64,000 bases of DNA from Bin80 sp965208025 (GTDB lineage: Bacteria; Bacteroidota; Rhodothermia; Rhodothermales; Bin80): positions 3,658,001 to 3,722,000 of the forward strand of contig OZ242302.1 in NCBI GenBank assembly GCA_965208025.1, written 5' to 3'. Under the pieces are notes generated by a model that was not told the DNA's origin, searched no databases, and was given only the letters and a program-made list of their open reading frames with translations. Position 1 is the first letter of the stretch; the number at the start of each line of letters is the position of its first letter. The position numbers were made by a program, and so were the translations under genes. Shown here in pieces: positions 45,847 through 55,825 of the stretch.

Positions 45847-48738
45847 TTATTCATTTGGTCTACTTGACTTTCCTCCATGTACACTGGGCTCTGCACACCA
45901 TTGCTCTCTTAGGATTGCCAGCTGATCAAGTACATCAACCTTCAATTGAAGGAGGTCAATCAGAACTGCGCGGTCCAGTTCTTTGCGCACTTCATCCCGG
46001 TACGCTTCATTTGCTGGCCGCAGACTCTTATTTTGAAACTCCTCAAAGATCTTCCGACTAAGATCTATTTGCTCCTCGGAGAGACGATCCGCATCTAAGG
46101 ATAAGAGTTCTGGTAAGCGTGTAATTGTCAATATGGAGCGCCCTTGTTGCTGACGCGAACCTGCCCACCAGAACGAGATCAGTCCTGGAGTGGTATTGGC
46201 CCAAAGCACTACCGGAATCTCCCACGAATCCTTCGTCAGGAAATTTGGCCATGCTCTTCCACCAAGGGAGAGTTGCGGGGTCAGGCAGGCAGCAAGTGAC
46301 TGAGAATTCAACCTGAAGTCACGGTTATAATGAAGCCGGGATGCACCCTTCTGCCACAGGTCGGCAGCCTGCTCCCGATGCCCCGGTCGGCTTCGGCCCT
46401 GACTATCCGGCGCAACGATCAGGCAGCGCTCCCGATCTGCATTGTGCCCCCATAATACTGGATATTCAGGCGTTCGCGTCAGGGCCTCAATATCAAAGGG
46501 GCCGCGCGGTTTTCCCCCACGGGTTAACCCGTTCATGTCCCGATCAAGGAATCCACGGTGTCCAAGCTTTTCCAGTTTGCAGACAGGTATTGTTACAGGT
46601 CTCCCCATCCGAGGTAACAGCAGCTTCCCCTGTTCCAGCGAGTTCATGAAGAGCATCAATCCTGTCTCTCGCACCCCAAGACCTGTCCAAGCTTTTGTAC
46701 GTACATAGTTCCCTGCTTCCTGGGATGGAGTCCACGGGATCGTTCCAACATCCACCCCCTGATCCCGTCGCTTTTGCTCAATCTGTTGAGCGGTCACCAA
46801 TCCTTCCAGAAGTGTCTTCGGTCTTGCCAGGAGGTTGACGACCATGAGATCCTCTACGTCTTCCGTGCTCTCTTTTTTTCGCGTAGCCACCAGCAACACC
46901 TCGGCTATTCCCGTATCCGCAGAGAATGCCCGATCGGTACTCCCCTCGCTTGCAATCCCCACAATCAAGATCTCTTCATACTGCGCACGGATCAATGTAC
47001 GTGCATTCTCCCAGGCCCGCCCCTGCAAAAAGGATGCAGGCAGAACCAGTGCCAGTATGCCCCCCGGTCGCAGTTTGGCATGGGCCAAGTCAATGAAGTT
47101 GGACGCAAGACCTGCATTCCCGTGACCGGCAGGTAGCTTCAAGTCCTTGCGGATCTCCTTGAGGCGAGCCGACATCTTGCTCTGTTCCTCCTCTTTGGTC
47201 CTGAATCCGGCGAACGACGGCACAGGTATCCCAGTCGCTTCATGATTCGTCGGTCGGGTAAAGGGCGGATTCATGATCACCAGATCCATGCTTTCATGTG
47301 GAAGATCCACGGTACCCGTCTCGGCATTCTCTTCCACAACCCCCTGCCCAGAGAGCGCCGTTCGTCCTGTTCCAAACAGTGGATGGGTTTGATCCGACTG
47401 GATCAGATCCAGCGATCCAATGGATACATCCTCCTCATTCTCCCTCTCTCCATAGAGCATATTGATCACGCGTGTATGGTGGAATGTCTTACCGGGATGG
47501 ATCCCCGAGAGGGTTGCGGCGGTCAGGTGCACCGCCGAGGGCAGAATGTCGGCAGCAGTCAACACACGTTCCATCATTCGGGCATGGAGCGCGCCATCAT
47601 GTCCACCCGTTCGGCGGTAGCGCGAGGCAAGTGCATGATACGCCGCGCCAAGGAGTGCACCCGTGCCACAGGCAAGATCGGCCACCTTGAGGGCCGTGAT
47701 CTGGTCGGGATCCGACCAATCCACAGCGAGGCGGGACACCGCCAGTTCAGCCAAGAGCGCAGAGGACGCAGGAAGCGTATAGAATGTTGCCAAAAACTTG
47801 CGATCCGTTATGAGTTGCTGAAACATGCGCCCAGACAGATCCTGAATATCCGCTGCACCAAAGCTTTGGAGTTCAGAGGACATCTTGTGTAGTTGCGCAA
47901 GGACCGCATGCGCTTCGCGGTCTGGCAGGATCTTCAACAGTTCCGAGGCCGAATGGAAGATCGGCCAGTAGTTGATGTTCAGGATCTCTTTCCAGCAGTC
48001 CAGTATGTCATACTTCCGAAAGATCCCATGATCGGTTTGGAGCGCGCCCAGATCCTGGATCTCCGTATGCAGGCGCGCAAGTCGCATATGAAAGATGACC
48101 GCATTGGCCAGAATGGCCATTGCCATTCGGGTCGTTTGCAGCCCCTCTTCCTGATGGAGTTGTTGGGCTAGTTGATGAAGAACATACGCAGGAGCACGGA
48201 ATGAGAGATGACCAGCGGTCTGACTGACGGCGACCTCAAGAATGATCGTTCCTCGGGCAACGCGTTGCTCCGAGAGGGCAACCGTTTCGATACAGTCCGC
48301 TAACTCATTCAATCCTCCCTCAAGCCATCCAATTGCCGGCCAGCGGACGATCGGATCAAATAAATTGTCCTCGTCTTCATAGGAGAATATGGCATAGGCG
48401 TAGCGACCGGTACGCACCGCATGGGCAAGATCCGCCTGATTCACCTGTCGGAGCGAGGTTGGAAGCTTGATGGCGATGCACTGTTCCACTTTTTCACCCG
48501 ACTGACGGATCAACTGCATCAGCCGACCCTTTGCATCCTTGGCAAGGTTAGAAGCTGGCGCAAACTCGGACTCTATAATGACGGTGAGGCGTTCCTGATG
48601 GGAGATCACCAGATCGGGCTGCTTCATCTTGTCCATGAACACACCAGTCTGTTCGGCCCCCACCGTCCAGCCAGGGTGTTTGGCTCTCAGACATTCAGCA
48701 AGCTTCGTGTTGATCGCTTTTTCAGTGTTGGTTGGCAT
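45847..48738 (-). CDS. N6-adenine DNA methyltransferase with nuclease-like N-terminus (type IIG-like)
   Basis: A 963-residue DNA methylase, possibly a single-chain restriction-modification enzyme. SAM motif I is 'VADLACGTGALLGAAY' (352-367) and the adenine methylase motif IV is 'VIMNPPFTRP' (490-493 NPPF). The N-terminus has 'QPDLVISHQERLTVIIESEF' (Asp42, Glu56, Glu58), which resembles a PD-(D/E)XK core with E in place of the usual K. The long C-terminal part after about 660 would recognise DNA. There is no separate nuclease or specificity gene beside it. Base composition is clearly richer in GC than the AT-rich flanks, suggesting transfer. Confidence 0.82.
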   Translation of the reverse strand: MPTNTEKAINTKLAECLRAKHPGWTVGAEQTGVFMDKMKQPDLVISHQERLTVIIESEFAPASNLAKDAKGRLMQLIRQSGEKVEQCIAIKLPTSLRQVNQADLAHAVRTGRYAYAIFSYEDEDNLFDPIVRWPAIGWLEGGLNELADCIETVALSEQRVARGTIILEVAVSQTAGHLSFRAPAYVLHQLAQQLHQEEGLQTTRMAMAILANAVIFHMRLARLHTEIQDLGALQTDHGIFRKYDILDCWKEILNINYWPIFHSASELLKILPDREAHAVLAQLHKMSSELQSFGAADIQDLSGRMFQQLITDRKFLATFYTLPASSALLAELAVSRLAVDWSDPDQITALKVADLACGTGALLGAAYHALASRYRRTGGHDGALHARMMERVLTAADILPSAVHLTAATLSGIHPGKTFHHTRVINMLYGERENEEDVSIGSLDLIQSDQTHPLFGTGRTALSGQGVVEENAETGTVDLPHESMDLVIMNPPFTRPTNHEATGIPVPSFAGFRTKEEEQSKMSARLKEIRKDLKLPAGHGNAGLASNFIDLAHAKLRPGGILALVLPASFLQGRAWENARTLIRAQYEEILIVGIASEGSTDRAFSADTGIAEVLLVATRKKESTEDVEDLMVVNLLARPKTLLEGLVTAQQIEQKRRDQGVDVGTIPWTPSQEAGNYVRTKAWTGLGVRETGLMLFMNSLEQGKLLLPRMGRPVTIPVCKLEKLGHRGFLDRDMNGLTRGGKPRGPFDIEALTRTPEYPVLWGHNADRERCLIVAPDSQGRSRPGHREQAADLWQKGASRLHYNRDFRLNSQSLAACLTPQLSLGGRAWPNFLTKDSWEIPVVLWANTTPGLISFWWAGSRQQQGRSILTITRLPELLSLDADRLSEEQIDLSRKIFEEFQNKSLRPANEAYRDEVRKELDRAVLIDLLQLKVDVLDQLAILREQWCAEPSVHGGKSSRPNE

Positions 48739-49160
48739 GGATGAGGTAGAATCCAGGGGGCGGCGGAAAAGAAATATACTCCAAACGGGATTAGTGAAGA
48801 GAAACCAGGTGTTTGGCGATAAGCAGGTGAGAAGATATATTTGGTGGATTTTGGGACAACCACGGTATGAATGATCAATTTCAGTTAAGTATTCTCATTG
48901 ATAAATTTACGCACTAAGGAATCAGCGCAAGTTGGCACGGCAGCAAAAAATCAAATCGGAGAATCATTATCAGGCGCAGGATTGCAAAATGGAAGCAGGA
49001 AAATCAGCACAGTAATCTAGATCATATTGTCCGTAACTTATTGGGAACTAAGCAATAACTTTGATGCGTGAAACTAGAGAATATAACAAGGTCTGCCAAT
49101 GGTGCGTTAGAGAATCCCTGCAAGAATAGAAATTGAATTCAGGACTAAATCGGTATATGC
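48739..49160. other. Intergenic region upstream of the N6-methylase
   Basis: AT-rich, no supported gene. It should hold the promoter of the leftward methylase gene. Part of the decayed TnpB gene may extend into its right end. Confidence 0.4.
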
Positions 49161-49364
49161 TTTACAGGAGTGTTCAAATTTTACGGTGATTATAAACTTA
49201 GGACGGTGGTGATCATGGACCCCGAGTATACGAGTCAGATATGCAGTGGATGTCAATTTGTAGGCAAAGCGAACCGCTAATTACAAAGCAAATTCAAGTA
49301 TGTGCCATGCGGACTCACGGATCATAATGCATCTGCATACATACTGGCCTCTCGGATGAATTAG
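49161..49364 (+). pseudogene. C-terminal relic of a TnpB/OrfB transposon nuclease (IS200/IS605 or IS607)
   Basis: One frame reads 'RTVVIMDPEYTSQICSGCQ', 'FVGKANR', a TAA stop, then 'LQSKFKYVPCGLTDHNASAYILASR'. This is the TnpB zinc ribbon ('VxVxPxYTSQxCSxCG...KxxRxxQSxFxCxxCG') and the last RuvC piece ('DHxDVNAAxNIL'). Cys pairs CSGC are kept; the second pair is degraded to 'VPCG' and the internal stop disables it. Nothing of the N-terminal RuvC part is seen. The relic lies in a 1-kb non-coding stretch. Confidence 0.75.
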
Positions 49365-49778
49365 CTGGGAGGAGCATTCTCATGGACATATTGATCGTCA
49401 AATGGAAATGCGGGTTACTAAAGTATATAATCCCCATAAATTACCATGAACACGGGATGTCGTTGAGATAGCAGAGCGGTTGAAACATCGGAAATAAACC
49501 TGTTTTCCATCGTTCAGCAGGCATCCCCAACCATTTGTTATGGAAAACGTCATAACTAAATCGGTGATTATTCATAGGAGATTCATTTTCAAAATGGAAT
49601 AGAGAACAATAGAGTTTTAAACATCAGAGATCTTGCGATACGGTTCAATCATTATTGGGTAGTTGAACGTTCAATGCCATTGAAATGTATCCTCTATACC
49701 AATAGAGCATCATGTCAATAAGCATTTATCAAACGAATCAAATTTTCCAAAATATCTTCTAAATACGCACAGAACATC
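49365..49778. other. Intergenic region before the VOC gene
   Basis: About 410 bases with no supported gene. I looked for the end hairpins of an IS200/IS605 element and did not see convincing ones. Confidence 0.35.
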
Positions 49779-50210
49779 ATGAGTAAACTTGAATTGGGGG
49801 CATTTTCAATCAGCTTATCGGTCAAAGACCTTGCAGTGTCAGGTGAATTCTATCAGAAGTTGGGTTTTGAAGTTCTTCAGCGAGGTGAAAATCACCTGAT
49901 CATGATCAATGGAACCACAATTATTGGGCTTTTTGAGGGCATGTTTGAGGGGAATATTCTCACCTTCAACCCAAGGTTTTTCACAAGACCCGACACAGAG
50001 GGGGAACGAATAGACAATGGATACTCTGACCAATTCATGGATGTAAGGGAAATTCAAAAACATCTCAAAGATAGGGGATTAGAACTGATCTCCGAAGTTG
50101 ATGAAGTGGAAAATCCGTATGGACCTGGCAGTATCATGCTTCTTGATCCCGATGGGAATACGATACTAGTTGACCAGTTCTTTCATCATCCAGAAATTCC
50201 CCAAGAATAA
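49779..50210 (+). CDS. VOC family (glyoxalase-like) protein
   Basis: A 143-residue single VOC-fold protein. 'FSISLSVKDLAVSGEFYQKLGFEVL' is the first beta-alpha-beta unit, and 'GPGSIMLLDPDGNTILVDQFF' holds the late 'DPDGN' turn. Candidate metal ligands are not conserved enough to name an activity; the N-terminal His of glyoxalase I is absent. It stands about 100 bases before the LexA-like gene. Confidence 0.8.
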   Translation: MSKLELGAFSISLSVKDLAVSGEFYQKLGFEVLQRGENHLIMINGTTIIGLFEGMFEGNILTFNPRFFTRPDTEGERIDNGYSDQFMDVREIQKHLKDRGLELISEVDEVENPYGPGSIMLLDPDGNTILVDQFFHHPEIPQE

Positions 50211-50307
50211 TACACATATAATAACAATCATTGATAACGGCATCGCTGGAACCCATACGTCATATAAATGTATAATATTTAGTATATAAACTTAACTCTT
50301 CAATTCG

Positions 50308-50979
50308 ATGCCAAGACCATTGACCAAAAAACAACAAGCTGTACTGGACTTTATCATTATGTACGACGAGAAAGGTTTAGGATGGCCAAAATATGAAGAT
50401 TTCATTGAAGAATTTGGATTCAAGTCTTCTAACAGTATCACTCAGAATCTGAAGGCTCTTCAAACGAAAGGATACCTCATTCACGCAGAGGGTGGATTCC
50501 AGTTGAAACCTAAGAATGGGAAATCATCCGTTGGAATTCCTATTCTTGGTGAGATCACGGCAGGCACCTTGCAGGAGGCAGTTGAATCTAACTTAGGGAC
50601 AATCACGTTGGATATCCTTTTTCCCAATCTCGATCGTGTTTTTGCCGTCCGTGTTCGGGGACATTCAATGACTGGCGCAGAAATTCATGATGGAGATTAT
50701 GTCCTTTTGGTGGATGACGATATTCCCGATGGGGGGATTGGAGCAGTACTGTATAACGGAGAAACCTCCCTGAAGAGAGTCTTCATGGATCATCATGGGC
50801 TCCGCCTCGAGCCAGCCAACCCAGAATTTGATGAAATCATCATTTCTCCTGATATTTTTGAGGAGGTAAAAATTTTGGGGAGATACATTGGGCATGTGAA
50901 TAAACGGGGAATCCGCAAAGCCCCCCAGATGTACCAGATTTCAACCAGACACTATTCCCCATTTAGTGGGAAAGTTTAG
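50308..50979 (+). CDS. LexA-like S24 repressor
   Basis: A 223-residue repressor with self-cleaving domain. The N-terminal 65 residues form a winged helix ('LTKKQQAVLDFIIMY', 'SSNSITQNLKALQTKGYL'), as in LexA. The cleavage site is Ala85-Gly86 ('EITAGTLQE'). The catalytic Ser120 lies in 'VRGHSMTGAEIHDGDYVLL' and Lys156 in 'GETSLKRVF'. It may be the true LexA of the cell or a second, mobile-element-linked one; no SOS operator was recognised upstream. An extra C-terminal tail of about 25 residues follows the usual end. Confidence 0.85.
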   Translation: MPRPLTKKQQAVLDFIIMYDEKGLGWPKYEDFIEEFGFKSSNSITQNLKALQTKGYLIHAEGGFQLKPKNGKSSVGIPILGEITAGTLQEAVESNLGTITLDILFPNLDRVFAVRVRGHSMTGAEIHDGDYVLLVDDDIPDGGIGAVLYNGETSLKRVFMDHHGLRLEPANPEFDEIIISPDIFEEVKILGRYIGHVNKRGIRKAPQMYQISTRHYSPFSGKV

Positions 50980-51432
50980 CCCCTCATGGTTCCGACATAG
51001 GGCTCCATTAGAGATTTTAAATCCATTCATCATGAAAGGATGTGTGGGAACGTATTTCATTGTTCCTTGAATTTGATTCCCCCAAATCCAGTATCATCGG
51101 CAATGACGGGATGGTAGATTGGCTGGGTATCAGTTTTGCAGCGATACACTTGTCTGGAAGACCATGAACCGTATCCTGATTCGGTAACCCCAGATTTAGA
51201 TCTGAATTATCTTCAACAATCAATGAAAGGTTCTCGCTCATAGATTACACTCATCATAGACTGATCGGTGGCCAGCTATGGAGTAAGTCAACAATCGGAA
51301 CGACCTAAGGATGGCTTCTGTTGATCGATTTAATTGGACTTTACAGCCGCATTTAGACCATCTTAAACCTTCCGACTTGCACCACTAACGCTTGCTGTGG
51401 TCTCCTCTTTGCCCGCATTGGAGTGCCTAAAT
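50980..51432. other. Intergenic region left of the insertion sequence
   Basis: About 450 bases. A minus-strand frame (51017-51241) has no motif and is not supported. No gene is recognised. Confidence 0.35.
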
Positions 51433-53282
51433 TTTTCATTATTGCACTTATTGAAGACAGTTTTTTTCGCGCAAGGACATGATGTTGAGGTTCGATTCCA
51501 GATTTACCCCTTCGCGCTACCAGACTTCAGTTTGATCCCCGCCAATTCAAAGGCCCGTTTTTGTATTGCGTTTTCATCTGCAACGTAGGTCACCACGGGT
51601 GCCTCATCGCCAACAATCCGAAGCTTGCCCTGAATCCGACTGAGTCCACGGAGTTCGTTCAATAGATTCTCAAAGTTCATGATCTGTTCTCCATTCTGAT
51701 TCCGCTTGGTGTGCGCCCTCTCTTTCGCCTGTTTCGTTCGTTGCGCCTCTTTCCCCTCTGGATTATCCTCCCGAAACAGGATTGGGGCTAAGACCTTGCG
51801 GAGGTGATACTCCACATAGTAGGACAACATACTCAAAAACACATGGCAGGTCACTTGATCCTTCGTCTGGTGATAAACCTGATCAATCTTCAACGAAATT
51901 TGTTTGAACGATCGGAACGCCTGCTCCACCGCAGATAAACGCTTAAAGTCCGAGATCACTTCCTCATCGGCAGGCTTCTCTTTCAGACTCGTCCGAATCG
52001 CATAAACGCCATCCAAGCGCTCTGCATTCTGAATCGCCTTCTGATCTCGGGCATATTGGAAGTGTCCTTCTGTGACCTCATATGTGAAAAACTTTCTCGT
52101 CTTCTGCCTCTCAAATACCTTTCCTACCCGTACCCCAATCTCTGACGCTTGTGTGAGCGGGTTCCTCTTGCGCCAAGTTGCCCTGATGATCTTTTCCAAC
52201 CCTTCCTCTGTTTTGACCAGACGCTCTTCTCGCCGAATCTGCTTCTTGTCTTTCTGGATCGCATTTTTGCATAGAATCAGACGATCATTGGGATAATGCT
52301 CGGACTCTTTCTGCATGATATTTTGCTGATCTAGTAAACTCATCTCAGTCTCCTTGGCTGCTTCCACCACTTTGCGGAGACTGTCCTTGCGCATGGCTGT
52401 AATCCAGTCCAGACCTGCGGGGAGTAGCTCTTCCCGAATCCCTTTCTGCGTTAACACCCCGCGATCTCCCACCAGAACTACATGCTTAAGACCAAAGGTG
52501 TCACGGAGCTTTGAGACCTGCGTAGCAAGAATTTTGTAATCCGCGGTATTCCCTTTGAATACATCCACCGCGATGGGACAGCCATCTTGGTCCGTCAAGA
52601 GACCAATCAGGATCTGCTTCTTATCCCGACCGTATCCAAACTCTGCAAGTTCGTTCTTTATCCCCTCTACATAACTGCCAGTTAGATGGTAGAGTACCTT
52701 GGATCCCTCATGAAGATGTTTCTTCGCCAACCGGCATTCAATGGCGGTCTTTTGCTTGATCAACCAGTCCATGGACTCATACAGATCCTCGGCATCCACT
52801 CGCTTGATGTCCAGTTCTTCATTGAGCGTGGAGGAGACAGAGTTAACATGCTGTAAGGTACCAGCCTCCTGGTTCAGAACGTGGGACGAAATCATACCGA
52901 GAACGAGTCTGCGGTTGCGGGAATTCTTGCTGTGAAGTAAGGCGTGGACGTTCAGCTTTTGAGCCATGCCCAAGACCAGCGCGACATGACCGTGGGCTCT
53001 GGATTCCAGCCGCTCAAAGAGGTCATGGGTGGACTTGATGATGCTGGCACCACGGAGAAGTTCGCGGATCTGCAAGATAAGGGTTATGGGCAGATCGTTA
53101 ATATTGAGAATGGTGAATTTGACGGATTTGCCTTCAATCCATCGGGACTCGCGAATGAGCCAAGTGGGTTTGGAATTTCGGTTGGGAATACGTTCAACAT
53201 ACATGGGCAGGAAAAAAAGAGAATAATTGATTAACTGAACTTGTACAATAAAACTTTCCTGAGATATTCTCAATAATGAAAA
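51433..53282 (-). mobile_element. IS1634-type insertion sequence
   Basis: Contains one complete transposase gene on the minus strand. TTTTCATTATTG (51433-51444) and CAATAATGAAAA (53271-53282) are a perfect 12-base inverted repeat flanking it and are proposed as the ends; length would be 1850 bases, normal for IS1634. Target duplications are not obvious. Limits are therefore provisional. Confidence 0.65.
51504..53204 (-). CDS. IS1634 family DDE transposase
   Basis: A 566-residue transposase. I chose ATG 53204 ('MYVERIPNRNSKPTWLIRES'), the usual N-terminus of the family. The acidic triad positions are seen in 'LLTDQDGCPIAVDVFKGNT', 'VVLVGDRGVLTQKG' and 'AVEQAFRSFKQISLKIDQVYH'. The frame is intact, so the element may be active. 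C-terminal residues are 'AFELAGIKLKSGSAKG'. Confidence 0.92.
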   Translation of the reverse strand: MYVERIPNRNSKPTWLIRESRWIEGKSVKFTILNINDLPITLILQIRELLRGASIIKSTHDLFERLESRAHGHVALVLGMAQKLNVHALLHSKNSRNRRLVLGMISSHVLNQEAGTLQHVNSVSSTLNEELDIKRVDAEDLYESMDWLIKQKTAIECRLAKKHLHEGSKVLYHLTGSYVEGIKNELAEFGYGRDKKQILIGLLTDQDGCPIAVDVFKGNTADYKILATQVSKLRDTFGLKHVVLVGDRGVLTQKGIREELLPAGLDWITAMRKDSLRKVVEAAKETEMSLLDQQNIMQKESEHYPNDRLILCKNAIQKDKKQIRREERLVKTEEGLEKIIRATWRKRNPLTQASEIGVRVGKVFERQKTRKFFTYEVTEGHFQYARDQKAIQNAERLDGVYAIRTSLKEKPADEEVISDFKRLSAVEQAFRSFKQISLKIDQVYHQTKDQVTCHVFLSMLSYYVEYHLRKVLAPILFREDNPEGKEAQRTKQAKERAHTKRNQNGEQIMNFENLLNELRGLSRIQGKLRIVGDEAPVVTYVADENAIQKRAFELAGIKLKSGSAKG

Positions 53283-53655
53283 TGATATAGAAATACTAGG
53301 TAAAGTGAGAATAGCAAGACCGTATAATCGGAACTTAAAATTCCGATATTTTTAGCGGCAAGTGTAATATTTAGCGGATAAACCAGAGAAATGAACGAAA
53401 CGTACTGAGCGCCTGAACCTGGAGCAATGTGGCGGCATGCAACGTCTTGGTAAAATGCGACTTAGTTTGGAAATATAGGAGGGAACTTCAATCATTTTGA
53501 TTGCATTTTGATGAGTAGAAGGTGCTTTCATTGTCCCTTTCTAAAATTGGGTTCAAAACGACCAATACGTACAAAGCATGTGGAACTCAACCCGATGATG
53601 CCAACCGTGAAGATTCTGAACCTTAACCCGACAGTCAGTTCTCGCTACAGTGATT
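53283..53655. other. Intergenic region right of the insertion sequence
   Basis: About 370 bases without a supported gene. A TTTAGCGG motif recurs at two places near 53349 and 53370. Nothing else is recognised. Confidence 0.35.
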
Positions 53656-54435
53656 CTATTCAGACGGTAACGGGAGCCATGTGGCGAAACTAAGCGGGAC
53701 ACCAGATGGATCAAGAATATACAGCAAGCGACCAACCCCATCCAAGTCAAATGAAGGTGCAAGAATGGTTGCGCCTAAGTCAGAAGCTTTAGCTTGAACA
53801 GCATCAACATCATCAACTGTGACGATGCAACTCCAGTGGGGAGATGCATTCGGATCCGTGGACTCCATAATTCCCCCAACATTGACATCGTCAACGGAAA
53901 TCATATAGTAGATCCCCTGAGGTGTTGCCAACTCAGAGATGGACCATCCAAACAGTTGACTGTACCAATCTCCGGCTGCAATGGGATCATGGGTTTGGAG
54001 TTCAAACCACGAAAAGGCACCATGTATCGTAAACGTATCTTGATAACGCGTAATTGATTGTTCGTCTCCCTGATGTGGAGCATGGTATTGAATGACGGAC
54101 AAGTATGCGCCATGCGGATCCAGAAATCCCGCGAAAGATCCTACCATGATGTCATTCAGGGGGACAATCAGATTCAAGTTGTTTTCCTCGAGTAACTTTT
54201 GAATACTTTGTACCGTGACGTAGTAGCTCCAACAGGGGGGGGTATCCGGTGGGCATGCCATCAGCCCAGCCAAATGCTTTGAATCGTTACAAAGCATAGT
54301 GTACATGCCGTCAGGCATTGGCATCTCGGAGGTTGACAGTCCAAGAAGCTGAGTATAAAAATTAAGTGCTGAGGGTACATCGTTGGCAAGGTATTCCTGC
54401 CAACTGAATGCACCGTGGGATTGGAATGGGTTCAT
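53656..54435 (-). CDS. Tandem VOC-domain protein
   Basis: A 259-residue protein with two glyoxalase-like halves. I chose ATG 54435 ('MNPFQSHGAFSWQEYLANDV'). Half one runs 'GAFSWQEYLANDVPSALNFYTQLLG' to 'GFLDPHGAYLSVIQ'; half two repeats it as 'GAFSWFELQTHDPIAAGDWYSQLFG' to 'YILDPSGVPLSFATW'. This GxFxWxE ... DP.G layout is the two-domain VOC type similar to mycobacterial CFP32. Function unknown. It starts 16 bases after the upstream DUF2461 gene, so the two are probably one operon. Confidence 0.85.
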   Translation of the reverse strand: MNPFQSHGAFSWQEYLANDVPSALNFYTQLLGLSTSEMPMPDGMYTMLCNDSKHLAGLMACPPDTPPCWSYYVTVQSIQKLLEENNLNLIVPLNDIMVGSFAGFLDPHGAYLSVIQYHAPHQGDEQSITRYQDTFTIHGAFSWFELQTHDPIAAGDWYSQLFGWSISELATPQGIYYMISVDDVNVGGIMESTDPNASPHWSCIVTVDDVDAVQAKASDLGATILAPSFDLDGVGRLLYILDPSGVPLSFATWLPLPSE

Positions 54436-54451
54436 CAGGATGAAATATTGA

Positions 54452-55129
54452 TTACCAAGGATGTCCAAGGGTACGGGTAAGATAAGCCATATAGCTCGAA
54501 CCCTGGCGATAAATCTGTGCAAGATGAGACACAAAATCGGATGACACCACACTCTCTTCAGTCAAGGGGCATGAAGCGACAAAATGTTTGCATCTCAGGT
54601 CATCAATCAAAGGATGGTTAGGGTCAAATCCCTTTGGAGCTCGTTTCAGTTTTTCATGTTCGTATGCCTCCGGGTACACCTTTAAAAAGGAGGGATTTTG
54701 CGTAATTTCAACCCATTTTTCTGGATTTTTCACAATCTGTTGTCGAATCAGGAGTAATTCCTTGCTCCCAGGCCCCCAGATGCCTATCGCAGCGAATATC
54801 TCATCAGGTCCTAAATGGAGATAAAATCCTGGTGCATGTGCATCTTTTCCCGCCTCATGGCGGAAGTGGATACCAGCTGATTCTTTGTACGGTCGCTTAT
54901 CTTTTGAGAAGCGCACATCACGGTAGATGCGAAATAAGGAGCCTCCAACTTTTGGAATGGCCATAAAGTGGGGGCTAATGGTATGTAGGGGATGGGCAAA
55001 TTGGGTAATAAACCTGAGTAAGGGAGCTTTGACATCCTCTTCGTATTGAGTACGATGGTGGTTAAACCATTCACGATTGTTATTGGCACTCAGTTGACGA
55101 AAAAAATCAAATAATGCTGGGGGGATCAT
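54452..55129 (-). CDS. DUF2461 / TIGR02453 family protein
   Basis: A 225-residue protein of the DUF2461 family. The N-terminus 'MIPPALFDFFRQLSANNNREWFNHHRTQYE' with 'F..L..NN.REWF...+..Y' is the signature, followed by 'GGSLFRIYRDVRFSKDKRPYKE' and 'AGFYLHLGPDEIFAAIGIWGP'-like text. I chose ATG 55129 since the longer frame adds an unrelated hydrophobic stretch. Biochemical role is unknown. Confidence 0.87.
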   Translation of the reverse strand: MIPPALFDFFRQLSANNNREWFNHHRTQYEEDVKAPLLRFITQFAHPLHTISPHFMAIPKVGGSLFRIYRDVRFSKDKRPYKESAGIHFRHEAGKDAHAPGFYLHLGPDEIFAAIGIWGPGSKELLLIRQQIVKNPEKWVEITQNPSFLKVYPEAYEHEKLKRAPKGFDPNHPLIDDLRCKHFVASCPLTEESVVSSDFVSHLAQIYRQGSSYMAYLTRTLGHPW

Positions 55130-55825
55130 GGGAACGAAGAAGGATGATATAATTCCGTGAGAGAAGTTCCACATGCAACTATTATAGACATGACGGTAAA
55201 TGGTTCCATTCCACACTGACAAAATCAATCTCAAATTGTTACATCAAACTCGCAAGTGTAAAGATCATTGGATAAGAATAGGACGGAGACACAAAGAACA
55301 GGAGATGAATGTATCACAGGGAAATCATAAGCGCTACTGATCACTCGTCCAGAATGACAAATCAATGAACTAACCAAAGTCTGCGGGAAGTTATGTGATA
55401 GCAAATTCCTACGGCTACCCATGATGGTTATTAAATCATGCAACGAGATGGTTCACAGGAACCAGAGATGCCAAAAAGAGATTCATGAAAAAATCAAAGT
55501 GGACTAGTTCAGTATTGAAAATCAAGAGTGCACTTAATGAATCAATGCTGAGGAGCCTCGGTTTTATAATGATATTTTCCTCTGCAAATCAGATATCTGA
55601 TCCCCTGAAGGATCCAGTCTATGATTCGTTCGAACTCTTATGGCCGGACAAACGGGGATCCGAGGATGTAATGTCTCCGAGAGCATGTTCCGGATTTTTA
55701 AGTCTCATCAGCGGCTTGGATGGATGGTTTACAATGAGTACGTTGGGGAGAATGCTGATATCGGTTCGTTCATATTCAGAAACATGTGGCATGTATACTA
55801 ACTCCAATTCATTGCATTGTGGAGA
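55130..55825. other. Intergenic region between DUF2461 and copper ATPase
   Basis: About 700 bases. A plus-strand frame (55485-55829) and an overlapping minus-strand frame (55619-55966) have no recognisable motif; neither is supported. It holds the divergent promoters. No copper-responsive operator was recognised. Confidence 0.4.

Noticed and set aside
50220..50307. LexA operator upstream of the LexA-like gene
   Set aside because: Only AT-rich sequence; no convincing dyad of known SOS-box type.
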